Counted from the stretch's first letter, positions 16,160 to 24,886 are shown. The stretch is 33,608 nt of DNA from Pedobacter sp. ASV12 (GCF_016429155.1 NZ_JAELUC010000039.1:1-33608), one strand, 5' to 3'. Numbers and translations: made by a program. Notes: generated by a model not told the origin, from the sequence alone.

Positions 16160-16208
16160 ATCTGCATCAAAGCTGTTATGTGATGTAGATTAGCTTATAG
16201 TTTATAAG
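16160..16208 (+). other. Two extra hairpins in the susD 3' UTR
   Basis: ATCTGCATCA (16160-16169) pairs with TGATGTAGAT (16181-16190) through an 11-base loop. CTTATA (16194-16199) pairs with TATAAG (16203-16208). With the terminator just after, the 3' UTR would hold three hairpins in a row. The function, if any, is unknown. Confidence 0.45.
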
Positions 16209-16216
16209 TTGGTGAT

Positions 16217-16250
16217 GAAAGGGAACGCCTAGGGCTTCCCTTTCTTTTTT
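16217..16250 (+). terminator. Terminator of the susCD operon
   Basis: GAAAGGGAA (16217-16225) pairs with TTCCCTTTC (16236-16244), with an inner GCC/GGC closure, then six T (16245-16250). The last T residues overlap the stop codon of the convergent dehydrogenase gene. Confidence 0.85.
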
Positions 16251-17334
16251 AATGGAGTTTAGCTATGCCGAGCTTGGCGGCCAATTCGTTCAGGTCGTGA
16301 ACCACCACATCGATGAGTGGGATGCCTTCCAGTTTTCTTGCTTGTTCAAAAGCGTGTTCGGGCTCGCCGGGGATGATCACCTTTTGGTCTGGGTCAACCG
16401 TGGCAGCGCCTTTAAAACGTTCAATCCAGTTGTCGAGGTGGTTTTTAAAATCAGTAATGGGCCTGAATCCATCTACGCGCATGGCACCCAGAAAGTGGCC
16501 AATGCCTTCGCCCACCGGATCGGTAGGAGGCTCTAAAAAGGCCACGAAAGGAGGTACCCATGGACCGTAATTGGCGCCAGAAAGTACTGCCGATAAAATA
16601 TCGACCGTAGCACCCAGGCCGTAGCCCTTGTGGCTGCCATGGGCCTTATCGCTTCCTAAAGGCAATAATGAGCCTCCGTTTTTTAATTCGTTCGGGTTGG
16701 TCGATTGTTGCCCGTTGGCGTCTTGCACCCAGCCATCCGGAATAGCCGTATTGGCTCTTTGCGCAATTTCCAGTTTGCCATTGGCTGCTGCTGCGGTAGC
16801 CATGTCAACTACCACAGGAGGATGTTGTCCTGCCGGAAAAGCATAACAAATAGGATTGGTGCCCAATAACCGTTCGTTGGCATAAGTTGGGGCTACCAGT
16901 GGGCTTGCATTGGTCATGCTCATGCCAATCATATCTTGCTCAACAGCCAATAAAGCATGATAGCCAGCAATACCAAAATGGTTCGAATTTTTAACCGCTA
17001 CCCAGCCGCTCCCATATTGCTTGGCCTTTTGCATGGCAATTTGCATGGCAAATGGTGCTACCACCAGGCCCAATCCGCCATCACCGTCAACGGTGGCGGT
17101 GGTAGGTGTTTCATGTACAACTTTAATATTAGGAGTAGCATTGATCCGCTGTTTTTCCCAAAGGCGCACATAGCCACTTAAACGGGCTACGCCATGCGAA
17201 TCAATGCCACGCAAATCAGAACGGATCAGTACATCGGTTGCCAGATTGGCGTGCGCATCGGTACAGCCCATCTGTTTAAAAACACTGTAGGTAAAGCTTC
17301 GGAGCTGTTCTTCGGTAAAAGTGATAAAGTTCAT
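16249..17334 (-). CDS. Ldh2-family NAD(P)H oxidoreductase (malate/L-lactate dehydrogenase family)
   Basis: Dehydrogenase of the type-2 malate/L-lactate family (PF02615), whose members reduce 2-keto acids such as 2,3-diketogulonate or oxidise ureidoglycolate, sulfolactate or malate in the cytosol. 361 residues, normal. RSDLRGIDSHGVARL at about 38-52 contains the conserved His47. NSNHFGIAGYHA is at 116-127 with His119, and the nucleotide-binding region VVDMATAAAANGKLEIA near 174-190 and the GSHKGYGLG loop near 232-240 are family-typical. It converges with susCD and its stop codon sits in their terminator. A shared pathway is possible but not shown. Specificity cannot be predicted within the family. 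Confidence 0.9.
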   Translation of the reverse strand: MNFITFTEEQLRSFTYSVFKQMGCTDAHANLATDVLIRSDLRGIDSHGVARLSGYVRLWEKQRINATPNIKVVHETPTTATVDGDGGLGLVVAPFAMQIAMQKAKQYGSGWVAVKNSNHFGIAGYHALLAVEQDMIGMSMTNASPLVAPTYANERLLGTNPICYAFPAGQHPPVVVDMATAAAANGKLEIAQRANTAIPDGWVQDANGQQSTNPNELKNGGSLLPLGSDKAHGSHKGYGLGATVDILSAVLSGANYGPWVPPFVAFLEPPTDPVGEGIGHFLGAMRVDGFRPITDFKNHLDNWIERFKGAATVDPDQKVIIPGEPEHAFEQARKLEGIPLIDVVVHDLNELAAKLGIAKLH

Positions 17335-17348
17335 TCTTGGTGGGCTAT

Positions 17349-17400
17349 GAGACGTGGGTTTTGAGATGTGAGTATTGAGATATGAGTATTGAGACTTGAG
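17349..17400. repeat. 14-bp tandem repeat, 3.7 copies
   Basis: Units GAGACGTGGGTTTT (17349-17362), GAGATGTGAGTATT (17363-17376), GAGATATGAGTATT (17377-17390) and a partial GAGACTTGAG (17391-17400). It lies in the short gap between bshC and the dehydrogenase gene, in the region that would hold the dehydrogenase promoter. Each 14-mer is itself two related 7-mers (GAGAYRT/GAGTATT-like), so the period matches the heptamers at 785-826 although the sequence differs. Confidence 0.8.
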
Positions 17401-17414
17401 CCTTAACCTATACT

Positions 17415-19001
17415 TTATGGAAGCAGCAAAGTAAAATCGCCACCCAATGGCTGGAAGTTTTCAATGAGCGAAGCAATAAAATCGTCGCCATAATTGACAT
17501 ACATCGGAGCCAGGTTAAGCACGCGTTCTTGCAAGGTGCCATTAGGGAAAAGCCTGTTCTTTACATTTTCTATCTGTTTTAACGAAACATCATGTTTGCG
17601 TTTTTCGGCCCTGAACAATTTTTTCTCCAAATTGGCCAACAAGTGGCTGGTTTTTGTTTTAGCCGAATCGGCCGAACTTTCCAGGGTTTTGTCAATTTTG
17701 AAGGCATGCAGCTTGATCTGGTCAAAAACGGCCTGTATAGCCCGGGTTTCGTCGGCCAGGTTTAAATTAGCCTCGCTGTTTTCATTGATCCATCTTTTTT
17801 GCAGGGTCTCGGTACTTAAAAAGGCATCTTCAAATTTGAAGCCGAGTTTGTGGAGGTTGTCTGCACTGCGCTGATCAATCAGCAAAGCCGAATTGCGCAG
17901 CAACAAAACAGGAAAATCGATTTGATAATAATCGAAATTGGCTTTGAGCTGCATCCAATAAGAAACTTCGGCGCCACCGCCAATGTAGGCAATATTGGGC
18001 AAAATCACTTCCTGGTAAAGCGGTCGCATGATCACATTCGGACTAAACCTTTCAGGATGTTCGTCTATTTCCTTAACCAATGTGGCCTGTGTAAAGCTGA
18101 TATCGGTATGGTTAACCGTATACAAGCCATCTTTTTCGATTATCCGTTCCCTCAGGTTGTCTATCAGGTAGAAGAAATTGATTTCACGTCCGTTAACCTG
18201 TGTTTTATAGCCGTTTTTAGTCAGTTCTTCGCTGGTTTGTTCGGTCAGTTTTGAACTGTGTTGTCCAAGAATATCCCGCTCAATAATCGGTGCGAATTCT
18301 TTTTTGAGCTGGGCATCATCCGCATTGATGATTACCAAGCCATACTGTTCAAATAGGCTGTTGACCAATACACGGGTAGCCTCTGCCAAATTATCATTGT
18401 TGAGGTAGGCATTTTCTATCAGTTTGGCCAATTTCTTGCCATTTTTGCTGATGCCCAAATAACCTTTGTATGCCGTGACGGCGGCGACAACGGTCTTGGT
18501 ACTCAAACGACCGGTAGCACCATTGGTCTGCTGAATCCAGCTGATGTTTTTTTCATCCACGCTAACGTGGTTGATTTCCTCAAAATCGTGGTCTTCGGTA
18601 GCCATCCAATACACCGGAACAAAGTTCTTCTCGGGGTTGGCCATTTTTAACTCGATGGCTAAATTAATGGTGGTTACTATTTTGTAGATGAAATACAGGG
18701 GGCCGGTAAAGAGGTTGAGCTGATGGCCCGTGGTTACTGTAAACGTATTTTCATTGGCCAGGAGCGCAATATTTTGGCTAACGGCCTGATGGGTTTGAAG
18801 GTGCTGGTATTGCTGGGTTAAAACGTCGACCAGTATTTTTCGGTCTCCTTTAAAATTCCTGGCGGCCACGGCTTGTTTCAGCCCTTGCATATCTGGCCTG
18901 AAGTTGTAAAAAGGGCGCAGGAATTCTTCGTCGTCTACATAATCTAAAACAAGTTTAGAAAACGAGTGGGTATCTTGGTAGGAGATGTATTTAGCCTTCA
19001 T
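17415..19001 (-). CDS. bshC: Bacillithiol biosynthesis cysteine-adding enzyme BshC
   Basis: Carries out or assists the last step of bacillithiol synthesis, joining cysteine to glucosaminyl-malate. Bacillithiol is the main low-molecular-weight thiol of many Bacteroidota and Firmicutes. 528 residues, typical for BshC (PF10079). Diagnostic blocks are TVTTGHQLNLFTGPLYFIYK (88-107) and PVYWMATEDHDFEEINHV (129-146), which form the HIGH-like nucleotidyl-type core, plus a long C-terminal coiled coil (about 430-490). The C-terminus has LFPNGTLQERVLN. bshA and bshB are not in the window, which is common because these genes are scattered. It lies downstream of rimO with a 69-bp gap on the same strand. 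Confidence 0.94.
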   Translation of the reverse strand: MKAKYISYQDTHSFSKLVLDYVDDEEFLRPFYNFRPDMQGLKQAVAARNFKGDRKILVDVLTQQYQHLQTHQAVSQNIALLANENTFTVTTGHQLNLFTGPLYFIYKIVTTINLAIELKMANPEKNFVPVYWMATEDHDFEEINHVSVDEKNISWIQQTNGATGRLSTKTVVAAVTAYKGYLGISKNGKKLAKLIENAYLNNDNLAEATRVLVNSLFEQYGLVIINADDAQLKKEFAPIIERDILGQHSSKLTEQTSEELTKNGYKTQVNGREINFFYLIDNLRERIIEKDGLYTVNHTDISFTQATLVKEIDEHPERFSPNVIMRPLYQEVILPNIAYIGGGAEVSYWMQLKANFDYYQIDFPVLLLRNSALLIDQRSADNLHKLGFKFEDAFLSTETLQKRWINENSEANLNLADETRAIQAVFDQIKLHAFKIDKTLESSADSAKTKTSHLLANLEKKLFRAEKRKHDVSLKQIENVKNRLFPNGTLQERVLNLAPMYVNYGDDFIASLIENFQPLGGDFTLLLP

Positions 19002-19070
19002 CTGGGTTTGAACTTTGACAATATTCGGGCAAGTTGCAAATTAATGCGGTCAAAATGATAGCAGCTATGT

Positions 19071-20399
19071 TTATTTTACAATTTGTCCATACAGGTCGAA
19101 ATCTTCGGCACGGTCTATTTTAACCTGAACAAAACTGCCAACGGCGGCATAGCCAGAATGGGCATCGATCAGTACTTCGTTGTCTACCTCGGGCGAGTCG
19201 AACTCGGTACGGCCAATAAAGAAATCGCCTTCTTTTCTGTCTACCAATACTTTGTAGGTTTGGCCAATCTTGGTTTGGTTGATATCGAAAGAAATACCTT
19301 GCTGCAGTTCCATAATGGCATCTACGCGTTCTTGTTTCACCTCTTCAGGAACATCGTCAACCAAATTGTAGGCATGTGTTTTTTCTTCGTGCGAGTAGGT
19401 AAAGCAGCCCAGGCGATCGAAACGGGTTTCTTCTACCCAATTGTACATTTCTTCGAAATCTCTTTCGGTTTCGCCGGGATAGCCACAAATTAAAGTGGTA
19501 CGCATGGCGATGTTCGGTACCTTGGCCCTGATTTCGTTCACGATATCGATGGTTTTTTGCTTGGTAATTCCCCTGCGCATCGATTTCAGCATGTTGTCTG
19601 TAATGTGTTGCAAAGGCATGTCCAGGTATTTGCAGATGTTTTCGCGTTCGTTCATGGCATCCAGAATTTCCATGGGGAAGCCAGAAGGGTAGGCGTATTG
19701 CAACCTGATCCACTCAATGCCGTTTACATCAGAAAGGCGGCGCAATAATTCGTCGAGGTTGCGTTTGCCATAAATGTCGAGGCCGTAGTAGGTCAAATCC
19801 TGTGCAATCAAAATCAGTTCCTTGGTGCCATTGGCCGCCAATATTTTGGCCTCGTTTACCAATTCGTTCATGTCTCTCGAAACGTGCTTGCCACGCATTA
19901 ACGGAATGGCACAAAATGAACAGGGACGGTTACAGCCTTCGGCAATCTTAAAATAGGCAAAATGCGATGGAGTAGTGAGCAAACGCTCACCAATCAGCTC
20001 GTGCTTGTAATTGGCGCCAAGGGTATGCAGGATATTCTGCAGGTCGTTGGTGCCAAAATAGGCATCTACGTTGGTAATTTCCGATTCGAGTTCGGGCTTG
20101 TAGCGCTCAGAAAGACAGCCGGTAACAATTACTTTTCCAACTTTGCCTTCGTCTTTAAGCTGGCTATATTGCAAAATCGTATCAATCGATTCCTGCTTGG
20201 CATTGTCGATAAAACCGCAGGTGTTGATTACCACGATATCATCTTTGCCTAAGCGATTGGATTCGTGCTCAACGGCAAGGTTATTGCCACGCAGCTGTCC
20301 CATCAATACTTCCGAATCGTAGGTGTTTTTAGAACAGCCTAGGGTAATCACGTTGATTTTAGGTTTGGTAACCGATTTTATAGCCTTTTTTGTAATCAT
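19071..20399 (-). CDS. rimO: Ribosomal protein S12 methylthiotransferase RimO
   Basis: Radical SAM enzyme that methylthiolates the conserved aspartate of ribosomal protein S12. 442 residues. The UPF0004 domain holds three cluster-binding cysteines C22 (TLGCSKN), C61 (NTCGFI) and C95 (VTGCLSERY). The radical SAM motif CxxxCxxC is C156-C160-C163 in EGCNRPCSFCAIPLMRGKHVSR. The TRAM domain is at the C-terminus (GDFFIGRTEFDSPEVDNEVLI). ATG at 20399 leaves a one-base gap from the ftsY stop at 20401, so the two are translationally close. Longer starts upstream would overlap ftsY by many codons and lack homology. It is part of the ribosomal protein-ftsY-rimO cluster. Confidence 0.95.
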   Translation of the reverse strand: MITKKAIKSVTKPKINVITLGCSKNTYDSEVLMGQLRGNNLAVEHESNRLGKDDIVVINTCGFIDNAKQESIDTILQYSQLKDEGKVGKVIVTGCLSERYKPELESEITNVDAYFGTNDLQNILHTLGANYKHELIGERLLTTPSHFAYFKIAEGCNRPCSFCAIPLMRGKHVSRDMNELVNEAKILAANGTKELILIAQDLTYYGLDIYGKRNLDELLRRLSDVNGIEWIRLQYAYPSGFPMEILDAMNERENICKYLDMPLQHITDNMLKSMRRGITKQKTIDIVNEIRAKVPNIAMRTTLICGYPGETERDFEEMYNWVEETRFDRLGCFTYSHEEKTHAYNLVDDVPEEVKQERVDAIMELQQGISFDINQTKIGQTYKVLVDRKEGDFFIGRTEFDSPEVDNEVLIDAHSGYAAVGSFVQVKIDRAEDFDLYGQIVK

Positions 20400-20400
20400 T

Positions 20401-21363
20401 TTATTTGAAAAGGGAGTTAACGAATTCTTTTTTGTCGAACAACTGCAAGTCGTCCATTTTTTCGCCAACGCCGATATATTTTACTGGAATTTTAAACTGG
20501 TCGGAAATACCGATCACTACGCCGCCTTTGGCCGTACCGTCTAATTTGGTAATGGCCAATGCGTTCACGTCGGTGGCTTCGGTAAACTGTTTGCATTGCT
20601 CAAATGCGTTTTGCCCGGTAGAGCCATCTAGTACCAGCAAGATTTCGTGTGGAGCATGAGGCACTACTTTTTGCATCACGTTCTTGATTTTGCCCAGCTC
20701 GTTCATCAAGCCGATTTTGTTGTGCAAACGGCCGGCCGTATCGATAATCACTACATCTTCCTGATTGGCAACCGCCGATTGCAGGGTATCGAAGGCAACG
20801 GAAGCAGGATCAGAACCCATCGCCTGTGCCACTACGCGTACGCCTACGCGCTCGCCCCAAAGTTTGATCTGGTCTACAGCCGCGGCGCGGAAAGTATCGG
20901 CCGCGCCCAATACCACTTTCAGATTTTCATTTTTTAGTTTGTGCGCCAGTTTGCCGATGGTTGTGGTTTTGCCCACGCCATTTACGCCTACCACCATAAT
21001 AACGTAAGGCTTGTGGTTGCCGTATTCGAAATTACGGAAATCATTGCTGTTGTTTTCGGCCAGCATGAGCTGGATTTCGTCGCGCAGCAGGTGGTTAAAC
21101 TCGGCGGTCGATAAATATTTGTCTCTGGCTACCCTGGCCTCAATGCGCTCGATGATTTTTAGGGTAGTGGCTACCCCAACGTCAGAAGTAATCAAAACGC
21201 CTTCCAGGTTATCGAGCACGTCGTCGTCTACCGTCGATTTGCCGGCAACCGCCTTGGTGATTTTGCTCAAAAAACCTTCTTTGGTTTTTTCCAGGCCTTT
21301 GTCTAAAGCTTCCTGAGCTTCTGGCGCGGTTTCTTTTTTCTTGAAAAAATCAAATAGACCCAT
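20401..21363 (-). CDS. ftsY: Signal recognition particle receptor FtsY
   Basis: SRP-receptor GTPase that docks ribosome-nascent chain complexes at the membrane translocon. 320 residues, a short form that lacks the long acidic A domain of E. coli FtsY. The N-terminus, [18 protein letters not shown], is amphipathic and membrane-associating. NG-domain motifs: G1 GVNGVGKTT at 126-134, DTFRAAA at 156-162, DTAGR at 208-212, TKLDG at 272-276, and the closing [13 protein letters not shown] at 298-310. It is preceded on its strand by a terminator-like hairpin close to the start codon, and followed after one base by rimO. Confidence 0.96.
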   Translation of the reverse strand: MGLFDFFKKKETAPEAQEALDKGLEKTKEGFLSKITKAVAGKSTVDDDVLDNLEGVLITSDVGVATTLKIIERIEARVARDKYLSTAEFNHLLRDEIQLMLAENNSNDFRNFEYGNHKPYVIMVVGVNGVGKTTTIGKLAHKLKNENLKVVLGAADTFRAAAVDQIKLWGERVGVRVVAQAMGSDPASVAFDTLQSAVANQEDVVIIDTAGRLHNKIGLMNELGKIKNVMQKVVPHAPHEILLVLDGSTGQNAFEQCKQFTEATDVNALAITKLDGTAKGGVVIGISDQFKIPVKYIGVGEKMDDLQLFDKKEFVNSLFK

Positions 21364-21375
21364 AAAATGTTGTTA

Positions 21376-21414
21376 AAATAAAAAAAGCCCTTCCGTTTAA
21401 TACGGAACGGCCTT
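21376..21414 (-). terminator. Terminator or attenuator between DUF4295 gene and ftsY
   Basis: Read on the - strand: AAGGCCGTTCCGT pairs with ACGGAAGGGCTTT (13 positions, one mismatch and one G-T pair), loop ATTAA, then a T run. The T run ends about 12 bases before the ftsY ATG. It would cut off transcription from the ribosomal-protein genes just before ftsY unless there is read-through or a promoter hidden upstream. Confidence 0.75.
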
Positions 21415-21435
21415 TCATGCTATTCGTGGATAAGA

Positions 21436-21597
21436 CTACTTGCTGTTGTTAGCAAGCGCATCTTTTACGTGATCGTTGTGTACAATGATTTCTTTGAAAG
21501 AATAAGCACCAGTTTTTGGTGATCTTGTCATTGTAATTACTTTCGAATACTCTTTTCCGGTACCTGTTTTAAGGGTTGCAACTACTTTCTTTGCCAT
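21436..21597 (-). CDS. DUF4295 small protein, 53 aa
   Basis: Small basic protein found between rpmG and ftsY across Bacteroidota; probably ribosome-associated by context, function not established. The sequence begins MAKKVVATLKTGTGKEYSKV, contains the conserved TMTRSPKTGAYSFKEIIVH stretch, and ends DALANNSK. 53 residues, the typical length. It lies 83 bp after rpmG, has no membrane segment, and is lysine-rich at the N-terminus. It is transcribed in the rpmB-rpmG direction and followed by a terminator. Confidence 0.9.
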   Translation of the reverse strand: MAKKVVATLKTGTGKEYSKVITMTRSPKTGAYSFKEIIVHNDHVKDALANNSK

Positions 21598-21680
21598 GTC
21601 TTATTAAGTTTAATGATTGAGTGAAAGATCAAGTGAATGAGGATTTAAAGCCTTAAACCTTTTGCTTCCGGCCTTCAACC

Positions 21681-21863
21681 TTATTTAATTTCTTTGTGTA
21701 CGGTTACTTTTTTCAATACAGGGTTGAATTTTTTCAATTCTAAACGCTCGGTAGTGTTTTTACGGTTCTTGGTAGAAATATATCTAGACATACCTGGCAT
21801 ACCACTAGTTTTATGCTCAGTGCACTCTAAAATAACCTGTACTCTATTGCCTTTTTTTGCCAT
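21681..21863 (-). CDS. rpmG: 50S ribosomal protein L33
   Basis: Component of the large ribosomal subunit near the E site. 60 residues starting [20 protein letters not shown], with the conserved [20 protein letters not shown] block and C-terminal [10 protein letters not shown]. Only one cysteine (C14) is present, so the zinc-ribbon of the C+ form is missing. This is a zinc-independent (C-) type. It lies 41 bp downstream of rpmB on the same strand. Confidence 0.97.
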   Translation of the reverse strand: MAKKGNRVQVILECTEHKTSGMPGMSRYISTKNRKNTTERLELKKFNPVLKKVTVHKEIK

Positions 21864-21904
21864 TTTATTTTTTGTTAATGCCGATACAGATCAGCAAGTG
21901 TTTT

Positions 21905-22138
21905 TTACAAATATCCTTTTTTCACGAAGCGGTTGATGGCTTCTGAAATACCAATTTTATTGATGGTTTTGATAGCCGAAGTAGACACTTTTAGTGTTAT
22001 CCAACGATCTTCTTCAGGGATATAAAATTTCTGAAGCTGTAGGTTCGGGTAAAACTTGCGTTTCGTTTTAACGTTCGAGTGAGAAACATTATGTCCCGAC
22101 ATCGCCATTTTTCCGGTTAAATCACAAACTCTTGACAT
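21905..22138 (-). CDS. rpmB: 50S ribosomal protein L28
   Basis: Large-subunit ribosomal protein. 77 residues beginning [20 protein letters not shown], with the conserved [14 protein letters not shown] block and a basic C-terminus ([10 protein letters not shown]). A single cysteine (C5) is seen and no CxxC pairs, so this is a zinc-free form. First gene of the rpmB-rpmG-DUF4295 unit, with a plausible promoter 51-81 bases upstream. Confidence 0.97.
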   Translation of the reverse strand: MSRVCDLTGKMAMSGHNVSHSNVKTKRKFYPNLQLQKFYIPEEDRWITLKVSTSAIKTINKIGISEAINRFVKKGYL

Positions 22139-22188
22139 GACTTTATTATTATTTGATTGTTCGCTACTTCTTAATTTTTAAGAGTTTG

Positions 22189-22219
22189 CAAATATCAGAA
22201 TTTTTTTTGTAAACGTCAA
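22189..22219 (-). promoter_or_regulatory. Candidate promoter of rpmB
   Basis: On the - strand TTGAC (22219-22215) is followed after a 20-base spacer from TTG by GATATTTG (22196-22189), which matches TAnnTTTG at all but the first base. It implies a leader of about 45 bases before the L28 ATG. Confidence 0.4.
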
Positions 22220-22226
22220 GCGAATG

Positions 22227-22721
22227 CTAATTATTTTTTTTGAGCATAATGGCCATGTTCCAATAACCAGCCTCCTGAAGCTCAAATTCGATGGTTTCCT
22301 TGCCGCTGGTTAACTTTAAATGCAAAGGAAATTGAAGCTCTGTTAACGTAAATCTGTTTCTGAGCGTATTTTCCTTCTCCACTTTGATGTTTTCGTATTT
22401 GCCTTTAACGATTTCGATCTTGTCGAAAACCGGAATGGCTTCAGGTTCGCCATATTGGGTTTTACTTTGCTGTATGGCGCCGTTAATGTTGTTGGTAGGC
22501 GCACCCGGATTAGGATAGCCGAAACGGATAACCAATACGTTCTCTTTCTTTTTGTTGACGCTGAAATTCACCTCGTCTATGTTTGCCGATTTGTTAAAAA
22601 GGATATAATTCTTGCCTTTTTTCAAGGTGTCGGTTTGCAGGTTGCTGTTCTTGATAATGCTGGCATTAGCCGTGGCTATTCCAATAAAAAGGAATAGCAA
22701 AAGGAAAAGTTTTTGTTTCAT
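22227..22721 (-). CDS. Secreted protein of unknown function, 164 aa
   Basis: I do not recognise a family. A clear signal peptide, MKQKLFLLLFLFIGIATANA, probably ends at A20. The mature part is about 144 residues, β-rich in appearance and without cysteines or lipobox, so it is periplasmic or secreted rather than a lipoprotein. It has charged repeats of K and E (for example VNKKKENVLVIRFGYPNPGA), a KIEIVKGKYENIKVEKENTL segment and a C-terminal EFELQEAGYWNMAIMLKK stretch. It may be a small β-sandwich. It is divergent from acs. No function is assigned. Confidence 0.75.
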   Translation of the reverse strand: MKQKLFLLLFLFIGIATANASIIKNSNLQTDTLKKGKNYILFNKSANIDEVNFSVNKKKENVLVIRFGYPNPGAPTNNINGAIQQSKTQYGEPEAIPVFDKIEIVKGKYENIKVEKENTLRNRFTLTELQFPLHLKLTSGKETIEFELQEAGYWNMAIMLKKNN

Positions 22722-22810
22722 GGTGTGTTTCAGTTAATAGTAATTGTATCAAATATACGATTTGCGGTATTTATGGCCATGGTTTTTCTAAATTTTTGGC
22801 GATTAACGAT

Positions 22811-22818
22811 TATATTTG
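22811..22818 (+). promoter_or_regulatory. Perfect -7 box upstream of acs
   Basis: TATATTTG is an exact TAnnTTTG match 27 bases before the chosen acs ATG at 22846. This supports that start over the in-frame TTG at 22816, which overlaps the box. The upstream region has only T-rich sequence (TTTTTC at 22783-22788) near the -33 position. Confidence 0.5.
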
Positions 22819-22845
22819 GCTAACCATATACCTAAAATTACCTAT

Positions 22846-24741
22846 ATGCAGATCAATTCCTTTGAAGAATACCAAGAAACGTACCAAAAAAGCATTAACC
22901 AGCCAGAAGAGTTCTGGGCAGGCATAGCCTCCAATTTCCTTTGGAAAAAGAAATGGGACCATGTACTGTCGTGGAATTTTACCACACCCGATATCAAATG
23001 GTTCGAAGGAGCCAAACTCAATATTACCGAAAACTGCCTAGACAGGCACCTTGCCGAAAATGGCGATACGCCCGCCATTGTTTGGGAACCCAACGATCCT
23101 GAAAAGGAAAGCATTACCTTGACTTACCGCGTACTGCACGAACAGGTTTGCAGGTTTGCCAATGTGCTTAAAAAGAATGGCGTGCAAAAGGGCGACCGTG
23201 TGTGCATCTACATGCCTATGGTACCCGAATTGGCCGTGGCTGTGCTGGCCTGTGCCCGTATTGGCGCCGTGCACTCGGTGGTGTTTGGCGGTTTTTCTGC
23301 CAAATCTATCGCCGACCGTATCAACGATGCCGCCTGTAAGGTGGTGGTAACCGCCGATGGCGCATTCCGGGGCAATAAGCAGATCCAGTTGAAGGAAGTG
23401 ATAGATGATGCCCTGATCGGCTGCCCTACCATCGAAAAAGTAATCGTGCTTACGCATACCCGTACGCCGGTATCGATGCTTAAAGGAAGAGACTGCTGGT
23501 GGGAAGACGAGATCAAATTGGTTGATTCGAACTGCCCGGCCGAAGAAATGGACGCCGAAGACATGCTGTTTATCCTCTATACTTCGGGTTCTACCGGCAA
23601 GCCCAAAGGCGTAGTGCATACCTGTGGTGGCTACATGGTGTATGCCGGCTATACTTTTTCTAATGTTTTCAATTACCAGCCAGGAGAAGTATATTTCTGT
23701 ACGGCCGATATCGGTTGGATTACCGGCCACTCGTATATTGTTTACGGACCGCTCTCGCAAGGTGCCACCACGCTGATGTTCGAAGGCATTCCGACTTATC
23801 CGAATGCTTCGAGGTTCTGGGATATTGTAGAAAAGCATCAGGTCAATATATTGTATACCGCACCTACGGCCATCCGGTCGTTAATGGGATTTGGCTCAGC
23901 GCCTGTTCAGGGCAAAGATTTGAGCAGCCTGCGTGTATTGGGTTCGGTAGGAGAGCCGATTAACGAAGAGGCTTGGCACTGGTTCGACGAAGAGATAGGC
24001 AAGAAAAACTGCCCGATTGTTGATACCTGGTGGCAAACCGAAACCGGAGGGATCATGATTTCGCCTATCGCCTTTGTAACGCCAACCAAGCCGAGCTTTG
24101 CTACCCTGCCCTTGCCGGGCATACAGCCTATCTTGGTTGATGAGCAGGGCAAGGAAATCGAAGGCAATGGTGTTAATGGTAATTTGTGCATCAGGTTTCC
24201 GTGGCCTGGCATGTTGCGTACCACTTATGGCGACCATGAGCGTTGCCGTTTAACTTATTTTTCTACCTACGAAAACCTTTATTTTACAGGCGATGGCTGC
24301 TTGCGCGACAAAGATGGCTACTACCGCATTACCGGAAGGGTTGACGATGTAATTAACGTTTCTGGCCACCGTATTGGCACGGCCGAAGTTGAAAATGCCA
24401 TCAATATGCATGCTGGTGTAATCGAAAGTGCCGTGGTCGGCTATCCGCACGAGGTCAAGGGACAAGGCATTTTTGCCTTTGTCATCTATCCGGGATTGAG
24501 CAAGGATGAAGAATTGACCAGAAAGGATATCCTGCAAACCGTAACGCGTATTATTGGAGCCATTGCCAAACCCGATAAGATTTTGTTTGTATCGGGTTTG
24601 CCTAAAACGAGGTCGGGTAAAATTATGCGCCGTATTTTGCGCAAGGTGGCCGAAGGCGATACTTCGAATTTAGGCGATATCAGCACTTTGCTAGATCCAG
24701 CGGTGGTACAGGAGATTATTGGTAAATCGAGACAGCTTTAA
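22846..24741 (+). CDS. acs: Acetyl-CoA synthetase (AMP-forming)
   Basis: Converts acetate, ATP and CoA to acetyl-CoA, AMP and PPi in the cytosol, for growth on acetate and scavenging of overflow acetate. 631 residues. Adenylate-forming motifs: A3 YTSGSTGKPKGVVHT at 245-259, the WWQTETGG substrate-pocket motif at 395-402 with the tryptophan that limits acyl length to acetate, A8 GRVDDVINVSGHRI at 497-510, and A10 PKTRSGKIMRR at 586-596. The catalytic Lys592 is the residue acetylated by Pat-type enzymes in related Acs. Divergent from a secreted protein of unknown function. The closest alternative, propionyl-CoA synthetase, is less likely given the WWQTETGG context. Confidence 0.95.
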   Translation: MQINSFEEYQETYQKSINQPEEFWAGIASNFLWKKKWDHVLSWNFTTPDIKWFEGAKLNITENCLDRHLAENGDTPAIVWEPNDPEKESITLTYRVLHEQVCRFANVLKKNGVQKGDRVCIYMPMVPELAVAVLACARIGAVHSVVFGGFSAKSIADRINDAACKVVVTADGAFRGNKQIQLKEVIDDALIGCPTIEKVIVLTHTRTPVSMLKGRDCWWEDEIKLVDSNCPAEEMDAEDMLFILYTSGSTGKPKGVVHTCGGYMVYAGYTFSNVFNYQPGEVYFCTADIGWITGHSYIVYGPLSQGATTLMFEGIPTYPNASRFWDIVEKHQVNILYTAPTAIRSLMGFGSAPVQGKDLSSLRVLGSVGEPINEEAWHWFDEEIGKKNCPIVDTWWQTETGGIMISPIAFVTPTKPSFATLPLPGIQPILVDEQGKEIEGNGVNGNLCIRFPWPGMLRTTYGDHERCRLTYFSTYENLYFTGDGCLRDKDGYYRITGRVDDVINVSGHRIGTAEVENAINMHAGVIESAVVGYPHEVKGQGIFAFVIYPGLSKDEELTRKDILQTVTRIIGAIAKPDKILFVSGLPKTRSGKIMRRILRKVAEGDTSNLGDISTLLDPAVVQEIIGKSRQL

Positions 24742-24886
24742 GTGGCGGAAGGTGAAAGTCTAAAGCTGGAATTAATTCACCCCTTTAATAATCTCAAAAC
24801 ATAACTATCCAATCTTTTAAAAACAATAACCGTGCTGGTCTGTTATTTAGCTAACAAATAGAGTATTGAACTAAATCAAAAAACCT

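Noticed and set aside
19071..20468. Longer RimO start at 20468 (TTG)
   Set aside because: It would overlap ftsY by 68 bases and add a non-homologous N-terminus. The ATG at 20399 directly after the ftsY stop fits better.
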